From Pseudomonadota bacterium (lineage in GTDB: Bacteria; Myxococcota_A; Polyangia; Polyangiales; Polyangiaceae), in NCBI GenBank assembly GCA_023431345.1, contig JAEYWK010000194.1, positions 1-64,000 of the forward strand: a DNA stretch of 64,000 bases. Reading direction: 5' to 3'. The notes beneath the pieces were generated by a model. The model made no database searches and was not told the DNA's origin. It saw nothing but the letters and a program-made list of their open reading frames with translations. This document shows, piece after piece, positions 49,797 through 61,180 of this stretch. The translations under genes were made by a program, and so were the position numbers. How positions within the stretch are numbered: position 1 is the first letter of the stretch; the number at the start of each line of letters is the position of its first letter.

Positions 49797-50779
49797 TGAC
49801 CGAGCCCTTGCTCCAAATCCGCGATCTGCGCGTCGAGTTCGACACCGACGCGGGCGCCGTTCCGGCCGTGCGCGGCGTGAACCTGACGGTGCGCGCTGGG
49901 CAGACGGTGGCGCTGGTCGGCGAGTCCGGCTGCGGCAAGTCGGTGACGGCCATGTCGGTGATGCGGCTCACGAGCGGCCGCGTCGCCGCCGGAGAAATCC
50001 GCTTCCAGGGCAAGGACTTGGCGGGGCTCAGCGAGCGCGAAATGCGCGCGGTGCGCGGCGGCCAGATCGGCATGATCTTTCAAGAGCCGATGACCTCGCT
50101 CAACCCCATCTTCAAGATCGGCAAGCAGATCGAGGAGGTGCTCGAGCTTCATCAAAGGCTGTCACCCGCCGCCGCGCGTGAGCAGGCGTGCGAGCTCTTG
50201 GGCCGCGTCGGCATCGCTTCGCCGCGCGAGCGCGCCGAGCAATACCCGCACGAGCTGTCGGGCGGCATGAAGCAGCGCGTGATGATAGCCATCGCCATCG
50301 CCTGCAAGCCACGGCTGCTGATCGCCGACGAGCCGACGACGGCCCTCGACGTCACCATTCAAGCGCAGATCATGGCCCTGCTCCGCTCGCTGCAGCGCGA
50401 GCTCGACATGGCCGTGCTGCTGATCACGCACGACTTGGGCGTGGTGGCCCATTTCGCCGAAGAGGTCGACGTGATGTACGCTGGTAAGATCGTCGAGCAC
50501 GGCTCCGTGCGCGACATCTTCAAGCGCCCCTCGCATCCCTACACGCAGGCCCTGCTCGGAGGGCTGCCCGACCCCGCGGCGCCCACCAAACGGCTCGAAG
50601 CCATCCCCGGCCGCGTGCCGGCGCCGGGGTCGCTGCCGGCTGGGTGTGCCTTTTCGGCCCGTTGCAAGCACTGCTTCGAGCCGTGCCCCGGCCGGCAGCC
50701 GCCGCAGCTCGAGGTTTCCGGAGAGCACACTGCCGCCTGCTGGCTGCTCGACCGCGAACAATCGCGCGCGCGAGGCTGA
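49796..50779 (+). CDS. ABC-transporter ATPase, OppD/DppD type (first importer)
   Basis: 327 aa from ATG 49796, overlapping the previous stop by one base. Walker A GESGCGKS, Q-loop MIFQEPMTSLNP, signature ELSGGMKQRV, Walker B LLIADEPTTALD, H-loop LLITHDLG. The C-terminal oligopeptide-transporter extension has the CxFxxRC Fe-S-like cluster CAFSARCKHCFEPCPG. It powers the importer with the next ATPase. Confidence 0.95.
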   Translation: MTEPLLQIRDLRVEFDTDAGAVPAVRGVNLTVRAGQTVALVGESGCGKSVTAMSVMRLTSGRVAAGEIRFQGKDLAGLSEREMRAVRGGQIGMIFQEPMTSLNPIFKIGKQIEEVLELHQRLSPAAAREQACELLGRVGIASPRERAEQYPHELSGGMKQRVMIAIAIACKPRLLIADEPTTALDVTIQAQIMALLRSLQRELDMAVLLITHDLGVVAHFAEEVDVMYAGKIVEHGSVRDIFKRPSHPYTQALLGGLPDPAAPTKRLEAIPGRVPAPGSLPAGCAFSARCKHCFEPCPGRQPPQLEVSGEHTAACWLLDREQSRARG

Positions 50780-50830
50780 GCCGAGCCGCCCGAGACGCGA
50801 AGCCCCGTGGTAGCTTCGCCGAAGCTCCGC

Positions 50831-51868
50831 ATGGCATCCACCGCAGTAGCTCGCGTCGTGCCCGAGGCCGCCGCGCCGCTCGTCGAAGTGAGCGGCCTGC
50901 GCAAATATTTCCCGGTGCGCGGCGGCGTCTTCGGTGGCGTCGTCAACCAAGTGCGCGCGGTGGAAGACGTCTCGTTCAGCATCCGCAAGGGGGAGACCCT
51001 CGGGCTCGTCGGCGAGTCGGGCTGTGGCAAGACGACGGTGGGTCGCCTCCTGCTGCGCTTGCTGGAGCCCAGCGCCGGCAGCGTGCGGTTCGACGGCGTG
51101 GAGCTCTCGAGCCTGAAGCCAGCCGAGCTCCGGCGCATGCGCCGCCGCATGCAGATCGTGTTTCAGGATCCTTACGGGTCACTGAACCCACGCCGCACCG
51201 TCGGCGACGCGATCGCGGAGCCGATTTACGTGCACGGCCTGGCGCGCGGCGCGGAGCTCGACAAGCGCGTGGCTCGGCTGCTCGAGCGCGTGGGCCTGCC
51301 CAGCGCTTACCGCGCTCGCTACCCGCACGAGTTCTCGGGCGGCCAGCGGCAGCGCGTCTGCATCGCGCGCGCGCTCTCGCTCGGCCCAGAGCTCTTGGTG
51401 TGTGACGAGGCCGTCTCTGCGCTGGACATCTCGATTCAGGCTCAAATTCTGAATCTGCTCCAGGAGCTGCAGCAAGAGCTCGGGCTCACCTACCTGTTCA
51501 TCAGCCACAACCTCAACGTCGTGCGCCACATCGCCGATCGCATCGCGGTGATGTACCTGGGGAACCTGATCGAGCAGGGCGACGCGCAGAGCTTGTTCGC
51601 CTCACCCCAGCACCCGTACACGCGCGCGCTGCTCTCGGCCAACCCGCTGCCCGATCCCGACGCGCCGCTGGAGCCGGTGGCGCTGTCGGGCGAGCTGCCC
51701 TCGGCGCTGAACCCGCCCGCCGGCTGCCGCTTTCATACGCGCTGCCCGAACGTGTTCGAGCCTTGCAGCGTCGTGGTGCCCGCCGCGCGGCTCGTGAAAC
51801 CCGGCGCCGATGCCGCACCGCACCGCGTGCGGTGTCACTTGTACGACGATGCGCCGCACGCTGATTAG
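50831..51868 (+). CDS. ABC-transporter ATPase, OppF/DppF type (first importer)
   Basis: 345 aa from ATG 50831; a GTG at 50807 is possible. Walker A GESGCGKT, Q-loop VFQDPYGSLNP, signature EFSGGQRQRV, Walker B LLVCDEAVSALD, H-loop YLFISHNL. The C-terminal domain ends with CRFHTRCPNVFEPCS. It pairs with OppD. Its end overlaps the next binding protein by 20 bases, so the two importers are fused in one transcript. Confidence 0.94.
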   Translation: MASTAVARVVPEAAAPLVEVSGLRKYFPVRGGVFGGVVNQVRAVEDVSFSIRKGETLGLVGESGCGKTTVGRLLLRLLEPSAGSVRFDGVELSSLKPAELRRMRRRMQIVFQDPYGSLNPRRTVGDAIAEPIYVHGLARGAELDKRVARLLERVGLPSAYRARYPHEFSGGQRQRVCIARALSLGPELLVCDEAVSALDISIQAQILNLLQELQQELGLTYLFISHNLNVVRHIADRIAVMYLGNLIEQGDAQSLFASPQHPYTRALLSANPLPDPDAPLEPVALSGELPSALNPPAGCRFHTRCPNVFEPCSVVVPAARLVKPGADAAPHRVRCHLYDDAPHAD

Positions 51869-53873
51869 CGCCCTGCTCGTGCTCTTGGCCGCGCTGTGCG
51901 TGGTCGGGCTCACGCTCTCGAAATCGACCCAAGGCCGCGCTGATTTTCGCTTCGTCAACGGCGCGGAGCCGAAGACGCTCGATCCGCAGTTGATGACGGG
52001 CGAGCCGGAGGGCCGCATCGCGGACGCCATTTTCGAAGGCCTCACGCGCCTCGAAGCCCAGTCGCTCGAGCCTGCGCCCGGCGCCGCCGAGCGCTGGGAG
52101 GTCACGCCCGACGGAAAGACCTACACCTTCCATTTGCGCGAGGACGCGCGCTGGACCGATGGCCGCCCCGTCACCGCTCACGACTTCACCTACTCCTGGC
52201 GCCGGCTGCAGGAGCCGTCCGTCGCCGCCGAGTACGCCTACATCATGCACATGGTGCGCTACGCGGAAGCGTACAACACGCACCAGAGCCAGGCCGAAGC
52301 CCTGCAAGGCCCGCTGCTGCGGGCGTTCGACGAGCTGCTCGCGGCCCACCCGAGCGTCGTACCGAAGCAGGCCCTGCAAGCCTTCGACGAGAGCCAAAAG
52401 CTGAACGGGGTGCTGAAGGGGACGCCGCAGCCGAAGCTGAGAGCGCTGCTGCTCCGCGGCGCCGCCGACACCCCGAGCTCGGAGCTCGCCGCGCTCAGGC
52501 CGGAGCTGCTCGCGGAGGGGGCACGCCGGCGCGCGCTCTACGAAGAAGCCAAGCGACACTTCGGCGTTGACGGCGGCGTGTTCGCCCGAGACGACAAAAC
52601 GCTGGTGGTGGAGCTGACGGCGCCGACGCCGTACTTCCTCGCGCTCACCGCGTTCTACCCCTTTTTCCCCGTGCCGCGCTGGGCGGTGGAGCGCTCACCG
52701 CGCGACTGGTTCTTGCCCGGCAAGCTGGTGGGCAACGGCGCCTTCACGCTGCAGAGCTGGCACGTAGGCAACCGCATCCGGCTCGAGCGCAGCCCGACCT
52801 ACTGGGGCCGCGCGAGCGTGGCCCTCGGCAGCGTCGACGCGCTCGCGATCGAGAACGTGACCACGTCGCTCAACCTGTATTTGACGGGCGAGGTCGATTG
52901 GCTACCGCACGGCAATTTCCCGATCGAGCTCGCGCCCGAGCTCAAGCCGCGCAAGGACTTCTACATCGGCCCCGCGCTGATCGCCTACTATTACCGCATC
53001 AACTGCACGCGGAAGCCCTTCACCGACGTGCGCGTGCGCAAGGCGCTCAACCTCGCCATCGACCGCCAGCAGATCACGCGCGACGTGCTGGGCCTCGGTC
53101 AAACGCCGGCATACCACGTGGTGCCGCCGGGCATTCGCGGCTACGAGCCGCCGCCCACGCAGCTCACGTACGACGTAGCCCAGGCGCGCAGGCTGCTCGC
53201 GGAGGCCGGCTTCCCCGAGGGCAAGGGCTTCCCGAAGTTCGGCATCTTGTTCAACACGCAAGAGTCGCACAAGAAGATCGCGGAGGTGATCGCGGATCAG
53301 CTGCGCCGTAACCTCGGCATCAACGCGAGCGCCTACAATCAGGAGTGGCAATCGTATCAGGAAGCGACTCGCGTGATGGACTACGACCTCGCGCGCCACG
53401 GCTGGATCGGAGACTACGAAGATCCGAACACCTTCCTCGACATGTGGCTCACGAACGGCGGCAACAACCGCACCGGCTTCAGCAGCGTCGTCTACGACCG
53501 GCTGATCGACGCGGCCGCGGACGTGGAGAGGTTCCTGACCGCGCCCGATTTCTTGCTCGAGCACGCCCACGACGCGGCTGGCCTCAGGACGCTGTCCGCT
53601 CGGGTGCGCTCGACCGAGGACGCCGCTGCTCGCCTCGACGCCATGGCCAAGCTACGGCTAGCGCTGCTCGCGGAGGCCGAAGGCATCTTGATCCGCGACG
53701 AGTTCCCGATCATCCCCGTTTACTTCTACGTGATCGGCGGCATCGTCCGCGAGAACGTGGGCGGGTTCTACCAGCAACTGGTGGGCGCGGATGGTCGCAC
53801 GCGCTCGAACCTGCGCGACATTCACCCCTTGCGCGACATTCACCTGCGCGGCAGCTCGGCGGTGGCAGAGTGA
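51849..53873 (+). CDS. ABC-transporter solute-binding protein (family 5), second importer, with insertion
   Basis: 674 aa from ATG 51849. N-terminal hydrophobic anchor (LISALLVLLAALCVVGLTLS) without a good lipobox. SBP_bac_5 features: FVNGAEPKTLDPQLMTGEPE, DGKTYTFHLREDARWTDGRP, TAHDFTYSWRRLQEPSVAAE, GNGAFTLQSWHVGNRIRLER, DVRVRKALNLAIDRQQITRD. Between RYAEAYNT (about 142) and DDKTLVVELTAPTPYF (about 248) some 105 residues are inserted, mostly helical with many Ala, Leu and Lys/Gln. OppA-like binding. The stop overlaps the permease GTG by 4 bases. Confidence 0.9.
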   Translation: MRRTLISALLVLLAALCVVGLTLSKSTQGRADFRFVNGAEPKTLDPQLMTGEPEGRIADAIFEGLTRLEAQSLEPAPGAAERWEVTPDGKTYTFHLREDARWTDGRPVTAHDFTYSWRRLQEPSVAAEYAYIMHMVRYAEAYNTHQSQAEALQGPLLRAFDELLAAHPSVVPKQALQAFDESQKLNGVLKGTPQPKLRALLLRGAADTPSSELAALRPELLAEGARRRALYEEAKRHFGVDGGVFARDDKTLVVELTAPTPYFLALTAFYPFFPVPRWAVERSPRDWFLPGKLVGNGAFTLQSWHVGNRIRLERSPTYWGRASVALGSVDALAIENVTTSLNLYLTGEVDWLPHGNFPIELAPELKPRKDFYIGPALIAYYYRINCTRKPFTDVRVRKALNLAIDRQQITRDVLGLGQTPAYHVVPPGIRGYEPPPTQLTYDVAQARRLLAEAGFPEGKGFPKFGILFNTQESHKKIAEVIADQLRRNLGINASAYNQEWQSYQEATRVMDYDLARHGWIGDYEDPNTFLDMWLTNGGNNRTGFSSVVYDRLIDAAADVERFLTAPDFLLEHAHDAAGLRTLSARVRSTEDAAARLDAMAKLRLALLAEAEGILIRDEFPIIPVYFYVIGGIVRENVGGFYQQLVGADGRTRSNLRDIHPLRDIHLRGSSAVAE

Positions 53874-54988
53874 TCGAGATCGCGTCGCTGCTGCTGGGGA
53901 TCGCGCTCTTGGCTGCGACGGCGTGGGCGCCGCCCCAGCTGACGCGCGTGCTCGGCGCGCTGCTGTTCGGCGTCGTGGTAGCGGTGGTGCTGCGCTTCTC
54001 GCTCGGGGCGGCGCTCGGCGCCGGGCTCGGCCTGCTCTCGGCCGGCCTGGCGTGGCGGCTGCTGCCGCTGCTCGTGCTGCGACGGGTTGTGTTCCTGGTG
54101 CCCGCCCTGGTGCTCTTGATCTTCGCGACCACCCTGCTGATGTACCGGGCGCCCGGCAACCCCTTCGCCAACGAGCGCGCCACCAGCCCGCAGGTGGAGG
54201 AGGCCCTCCGCGCGCAATACGGCGTGCCGAAGAACGCCAACCAGTTCTTCGGCATCTACATGCGGCGCCTGCTGGTCGAAGGCACGCTCGGCCCGTCGAT
54301 CAAGGTTCAAGGCCGCACCGTCGAAGAGCTGCTCGCCCCCGCTTTCCCGGTGAGCGTGTCGCTCGGCCTGCTCGCCCTGACTTTGTCGGTCATTTTCGGC
54401 TTGTCGCTCGGGGTGCTCGCGGGGCTACGCCGAAACTCTGCCGCTGACTACCTCAGCATGGCGCTAGCTCTGATTGGCATCTCACTGCCGAGCTTCGTGA
54501 TCGGCGCGGGGCTGATGATCGTGCTTTCCCTGAAGCTCGGCTGGCTGCCGGTGGCCGGTTGGGGCAGCTACCGTCACCTGATCATGCCTGCGATCGCGCT
54601 GTCGCTGCCGAGCTGCGCCGTGATCGCGCGGCTCTCACGCAGCGGCACCATCGAGGTAATGCAGCAAGATTTCGTGCGCACGGCTCGGGCCAAGGGGCTC
54701 CCCGAGAGCTGGGTCATCGCTCGCCACGCGCTGCGCGGCGCGATCATCCCCGTCGTCTCCTACTTGGGCCCGGCCGCGGCCGCGATCATGACCGGCTCGT
54801 TCGTGGTCGAGGTGTTGTTCGCGGTACCGGGCATGGGACAGTGGTTCGTGAAGGGCGCGATCAACCGCGACTACTCGGTCGTCCTCGGCACCGCCATCAT
54901 CTACTTCGGGCTCGTCATCTTGTTCAACCTGCTGGTCGACTTGGGCTACGCCTGGCTCGATCCGCGCGTGCGGAAGGAGCGCGCGTGA
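53870..54988 (+). CDS. ABC-transporter permease, OppB type, with extra N-terminal helices (second importer)
   Basis: 372 aa from GTG 53870. The canonical OppB part begins at about residue 70 (LRRVVFLVPALVLLIFATTL then YRAPGNPF). Upstream are about 68 extra hydrophobic residues in three segments (5-20, 27-41, 45-61). It has the EAA motif QDFVRTARAKGLPESWVIAR then HALRGAIIPVVSYLG. Overlaps the binding-protein stop and the OppC start by 4 bases each. Confidence 0.9.
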   Translation: MIEIASLLLGIALLAATAWAPPQLTRVLGALLFGVVVAVVLRFSLGAALGAGLGLLSAGLAWRLLPLLVLRRVVFLVPALVLLIFATTLLMYRAPGNPFANERATSPQVEEALRAQYGVPKNANQFFGIYMRRLLVEGTLGPSIKVQGRTVEELLAPAFPVSVSLGLLALTLSVIFGLSLGVLAGLRRNSAADYLSMALALIGISLPSFVIGAGLMIVLSLKLGWLPVAGWGSYRHLIMPAIALSLPSCAVIARLSRSGTIEVMQQDFVRTARAKGLPESWVIARHALRGAIIPVVSYLGPAAAAIMTGSFVVEVLFAVPGMGQWFVKGAINRDYSVVLGTAIIYFGLVILFNLLVDLGYAWLDPRVRKERA

Positions 54989-55845
54989 GCCAGGGCAGCC
55001 CCTTTCACCTCGCGTTCCAGCGCTTGGTGCGAAATCGGGTCGCGGTCGCGAGCGCGGTGTTCATCGCGTCGATGGTGGTCGCCTGCGTGCTCTTGCCGTG
55101 GGCGTTGGGCCTGGACCCGGATCGCACCCAGCCCGCCCTGCGCAACTTGCCGCCGTCGGGTCGCTACTGGTTCGGCACTGACGGCGTAGGCCGTGACGTG
55201 CTCTCGCGCGTGCTGATCGGGGGCCGCACGTCGCTGCTGGTCGGCCTCGCCAGCACCGCCGTTTCGGTGCTGGTTGGCGTGAGCTACGGTGCGGTGGCCG
55301 GCTTCTACGGCGGCAAGATCGACGACGCCATGATGCGCTTCGTCGATTTTCTGTATGGGCTGCCCTACATGTTCTTGGTCATCCTGATCATGCTCATGTT
55401 CTCGGAGACGGCGCGCGGCGACATGCTGCCGGTGTTCCTGGCGCTCGGGCTGGTGCAATGGCTGACGATGGCGCGCATCGTGCGCGGTCAGGTGCTCACG
55501 CTTCGTCATCAAGAGTTCGTGCTGGCGGCGGAGCTGCTCGGCGCGAGCGACGCTCGCATCTTGGTGCGTCACGTGCTGCCCAACGTGATCGGCGTGATCG
55601 TGGTTTACGCCACCCTGATGGTGCCCTCGGTCATCATCCTCGAGTCGTTCTTGTCGTTCTTGGGGCTCGGCGTCGCGCTCTCTTGGGGCCAGCTCGTGGC
55701 GGACGGCGTCGCGGTCGTGAACCCGATTCGCTCGTACTGGTGGCTGCTGCTGTGGCCGAGCGCCTTCCTCGGGGCGACGCTGCTCAGCCTGAACTTCATC
55801 GGCGATGGGCTGCGCGACGCCCTCGACCCCAAGGCGCGGTCATGA
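54985..55845 (+). CDS. ABC-transporter permease, OppC type (second importer)
   Basis: 286 aa from GTG 54985. FQRLVRNRVAVASAVFIASM, YWFGTDGVGRDVLSRVLIGG, TSLLVGLASTAVSVLVGVSY, EAA-type HQEFVLAAELLGASDARILV then RHVLPNVIGVIVVY, and ESFLSFLGLGVALSWGQLVA. Standard short OppC. Overlaps OppB and OppD by 4 bases each. Confidence 0.93.
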   Translation: MSQGSPFHLAFQRLVRNRVAVASAVFIASMVVACVLLPWALGLDPDRTQPALRNLPPSGRYWFGTDGVGRDVLSRVLIGGRTSLLVGLASTAVSVLVGVSYGAVAGFYGGKIDDAMMRFVDFLYGLPYMFLVILIMLMFSETARGDMLPVFLALGLVQWLTMARIVRGQVLTLRHQEFVLAAELLGASDARILVRHVLPNVIGVIVVYATLMVPSVIILESFLSFLGLGVALSWGQLVADGVAVVNPIRSYWWLLLWPSAFLGATLLSLNFIGDGLRDALDPKARS

Positions 55846-56830
55846 GCACGGTAGAGCGCCTCCAGCTGCGAGACTTACGGGTCAGCTTCGTCACGCGCGA
55901 GCGCACGGTGCGCGCGGTCGACGGCGTGAGCTTCGAGATCGCACCCGGCGAGGTGGTGGGGCTCGTGGGCGAGTCCGGCTGCGGCAAGAGCGTGACCAGC
56001 CTGAGCATCTTGGGCTTGCACGAGAAGCCGGCGAGCAGGGTCACGGGCAGTATCCGTCTCGGCGAGCTCGAGCTGGTGGATCTGCCTGACGACGAGCTGC
56101 GGCGCGTGCGCGGCAACCGCATCAGCATGATCTTTCAGGATCCGCTGACGAGCTTGAACCCCTACCTGCGCGTCGAGCAGCAGCTCGGCGAGGTGCTGGA
56201 GCACCACCTGAAGCTGCGCGGCGCGCCGGCCCGACAGCGCATGCTCGAAATCTTGAAGCAGGTCGGGATCCCCGGTGAAGAACGGCTGCGCGCCTTCCCC
56301 CACGAGCTCTCGGGCGGCATGCGTCAGCGGGTGTGCATCGCGATGGCGCTGCTGTGCAGCCCGGAGCTCTTGATCGCCGACGAGCCGACGACCATGCTCG
56401 ACGTGACGATTCAGGCGCAGATCCTGGAGCTGCTCCGCACGCTGCGCCGTGAGCGCGGCATGTCCATCTTGTTCATCACGCACGACCTGGGTGTGGTCGC
56501 AGAGCTGTGCGACCGGGTCGTCGTGATGTACGCCGGTCGCGTCGTCGAGAGCGGCCCCACCGCCGCTGTGCTCGCCGATCCGCTGCACCCGTACACGGAG
56601 GCTCTGCTCAAGAGCACGCCGCGCGTCGAAGTGAAGCGAGGCGGGGAGCTCCATCCGATCGCGGGGCTGCCCCCGCGCCTCACGGGCGAAGCGCTACGCG
56701 AATGTTCCTTCGCCCCTCGTTGCCGCCGCGCCCATGAAGATTGCCGGCGGGGTGAGCCGGCGCTCGAGGCCGCCGCCGACGGTCGCGAGCGCCGCTGCGT
56801 CGTCCCCGTCGAGCAGCTGCGAGGCACGCG

Positions 56831-56834
<4 letters not shown>
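55842..56834 (+). CDS. ABC-transporter ATPase, OppD type (second importer)
   Basis: 330 aa from ATG 55842. Walker A GESGCGKS, Q-loop MIFQDPLTSLNP, signature ELSGGMRQRV, Walker B LLIADEPTTMLD, H-loop LFITHDLG. The C-terminal domain has CSFAPRCRRAHEDC. It overlaps OppF by 4 bases. Confidence 0.95.
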
Positions 56835-57784
<950 letters not shown>

Positions 57785-57835
57785 TGCTAACTGGGCCGAG
57801 CTCTCGGGCCGCCAGAAGTGCTAAATCCAGCGGCG

Positions 57836-58822
57836 ATGCGTCATTTGCTCTCGGGTATCTTGCTGGCCCTCGCCGCCTGCGGCGCCGCCTGCGGCTCTTC
57901 GCGACCGAACGTGCACGACGTGCCGAAGCACGTGCCCGGCCCCAACCCGTTCCAGGGCAACCTGCTGTTCGTCGACTCAGGCACGGCCGCCGCCCGCCAG
58001 GCCAAGGCGTGGCGCGGTCAGCGCCCCGACGACGCAGCGCTCATGGACAAGATCGCCAATCAACCGCAGGCGGAGTGGCTCGGCGAGTGGAGTGGCGCCG
58101 TCAAGCTGTTCGTACGCCAGAAGATGCAGCTGGCCGCCGAGGCAGGCGCGATGGCGCATTTCATCGTCTACAACATCCCCGAGCGCGACTGCGGCCAGCA
58201 CTCGAAGGGCGGGGCCAAGGACGGCGACGCCTACCTCGAATGGATCGCCAAGATCGCCGACGGCGTGGACGGCGGCAAGGCCGTGATGATCCTCGAGCCC
58301 GACACGCTCGGTCAGCTCGAAAAGTGCACCGCGCCCGAGAAGAAGGCGGAGCGCTACCGACTCCTCACCGACGCCGTGCGCATCTTGAAGGCGTCGTCCG
58401 GCACGCACGTCTACATCGACATCGGCCACGCCCGCTGGCTGAAGGTGGAGGAGGCCGCCGGCCACCTTCAAAAGGCCGGCATCGAGTACGCCGATGGCTT
58501 CTCGCTCAACGTCTCCAACTACGTCTCGACCGAAGAGAACCTGGCTTACGGCAAGCAGGTGTCGGCGCTGGTCGGCGGCGCCCACTTCGTGATCGACACC
58601 TCCCGCAACGGCAACGGCGCGGCCGAAGGTGACGAGTGGTGTAACCCCAAGGGTCGCGCGCTCGGCATTCCGCCCACCCTCGACACGGGCGAGCCGCTCT
58701 GCGACGCGTTCTTGTGGTTGAAGAAGCCGGGCGAATCTGACGGAACCTGTAACGGCGGGCCTCGGGCCGGCGAGTGGTGGCCCTCCCAAGCGCTCGAGCT
58801 GGCTCGAAACTCCAAATATTGA
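57836..58822 (+). CDS. GH6 cellulase-like lipoprotein (endoglucanase/cellobiohydrolase family)
   Basis: 328 aa from ATG 57836; an upstream GTG at 57818 is less likely. Lipobox LALAAC (Cys15). GH6 landmarks: VYNIPERDCG with catalytic Asp118, MILEPDTLGQ, HVYIDIGHARWL, LNVSNYVST, FVIDTSRNGNG, WCNPKGRALG and DAFLWLKKPGESDG with the second catalytic-region Asp. GH6 enzymes invert and cut cellulose beta-1,4 bonds. It is secreted to the outer membrane and follows the oligo-ABC importer operon by 51 bases. Confidence 0.9.
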   Translation: MRHLLSGILLALAACGAACGSSRPNVHDVPKHVPGPNPFQGNLLFVDSGTAAARQAKAWRGQRPDDAALMDKIANQPQAEWLGEWSGAVKLFVRQKMQLAAEAGAMAHFIVYNIPERDCGQHSKGGAKDGDAYLEWIAKIADGVDGGKAVMILEPDTLGQLEKCTAPEKKAERYRLLTDAVRILKASSGTHVYIDIGHARWLKVEEAAGHLQKAGIEYADGFSLNVSNYVSTEENLAYGKQVSALVGGAHFVIDTSRNGNGAAEGDEWCNPKGRALGIPPTLDTGEPLCDAFLWLKKPGESDGTCNGGPRAGEWWPSQALELARNSKY

Positions 58823-58859
58823 GGCGTTCTGGCAAGGTGCTAGGTTCGGCGTCCCAGCG

Positions 58860-60107
<1,248 letters not shown>

Positions 60108-60128
60108 CCTCCCCCCCGAGGCGTCGGC

Positions 60129-61046
60129 CTAGAACCAACCGAACGCGATGTTGGCGCCCGCGACGAGCCCGTTCAGGTCGCGCCCGAAGCGCTGGACGCC
60201 TCCCGTGAAGCGGTAGCCGACGGTGGCGCCCACGCGCAGCCAGCGCGTCAGGTTGGAGTGAACGGCTAGCTCTGGCTGCGCCACCAGGAACGCGTCGAAT
60301 TCGCCGCTATCCCACGCGTCGTCGTGGTGGTTCCAGCCATCGTCCCAGCTATCTTCGTCGTCCCAGCCGTGGTCGCGGTGCAAGTTCACGGCGCCGGCTC
60401 CGAGCACCACGCCGAGCGACACGTACACCGGCGACTCGAAGAACACCGAGTAACGAAACGCGGCGCCGCCGTAGCCGGCGCCGAACTGGCGAGCGTCGCC
60501 GTCGAGCGCGTCCGGGCCATCGGGCGTACGCGTGAAGCCGTAGCCCACGAGACCGAGGCTGAGCCGATGGTCGAGCAGCAGCGCGCCTTCGAGGCTCACG
60601 AGCCCGCTATCCTTGCCGATGAAGCGCGTGTAGGCGCCGCCGAGCGAAGCGTAGCCGCCGACCTTGATCTTGCGCCCGCCACCGAGCAACAAGGGCGGCC
60701 CGTCGTAGGAGTCCTGCGCCTTCACGTTGCCGCGCTGGCCGTCGCCCGAAATGTCGACCTCGCGCGCGGGGTTTGGCTCAGGAGCAGCGCTCGGGGCGGG
60801 CGCGACGGGAGCGAGCGCCGGGGCTGGAGTCGCGCTCGCGGGCGGAGTCGGCTCAGCGGGTGCGTTCGCCTCCGGGGAGTCGTGGGCGGGCGGCGCGCCC
60901 GCAGGGGCAGCGGCGCCTTCGCTCGCGGGCGCAGCCGGGGCAGGCGTGACGTCGCCGCCCTTCGCCGCCTGGGCGGTGCTCATGGACAGAACAGGGAAAA
61001 CGCCTGCTGTCAGCAGGATCCATCCCCAAGCAGGACATCGCTTCAT
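60129..61046 (-). CDS. Outer-membrane beta-barrel protein with Ala/Pro-rich linker
   Basis: 305 aa. Signal peptide (ILLTAGVFPVLSMSTAQA), a long Ala/Pro linker (30-100), then strands KIKVGGYASLGGAYTRFIGK, EGALLLDHRLSLGLVGYGFT, AAFRYSVFFESPVYVSLGVV, LTRWLRVGATVGYRFTGG, ending LVAGANIAFGWF with terminal Phe. It contains an Asp/His/Trp-rich stretch HRDHGWDDEDSWDDGWNHHD that may bind divalent metal. Function unknown. Confidence 0.72.
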   Translation of the reverse strand: MKRCPAWGWILLTAGVFPVLSMSTAQAAKGGDVTPAPAAPASEGAAAPAGAPPAHDSPEANAPAEPTPPASATPAPALAPVAPAPSAAPEPNPAREVDISGDGQRGNVKAQDSYDGPPLLLGGGRKIKVGGYASLGGAYTRFIGKDSGLVSLEGALLLDHRLSLGLVGYGFTRTPDGPDALDGDARQFGAGYGGAAFRYSVFFESPVYVSLGVVLGAGAVNLHRDHGWDDEDSWDDGWNHHDDAWDSGEFDAFLVAQPELAVHSNLTRWLRVGATVGYRFTGGVQRFGRDLNGLVAGANIAFGWF

Positions 61047-61180
61047 GACGGGCGGTTCCCGGCGTCGCGCGAACCGTTCAACGCCTGCTCACGAATTTTT
61101 CGGTCGTCGATGCCCTGAACGTCCGCGCTGCGGTGATTTCCCATGGCGCGGCGCCCTTCGCGTCATTAAAGGAGGCAGCC

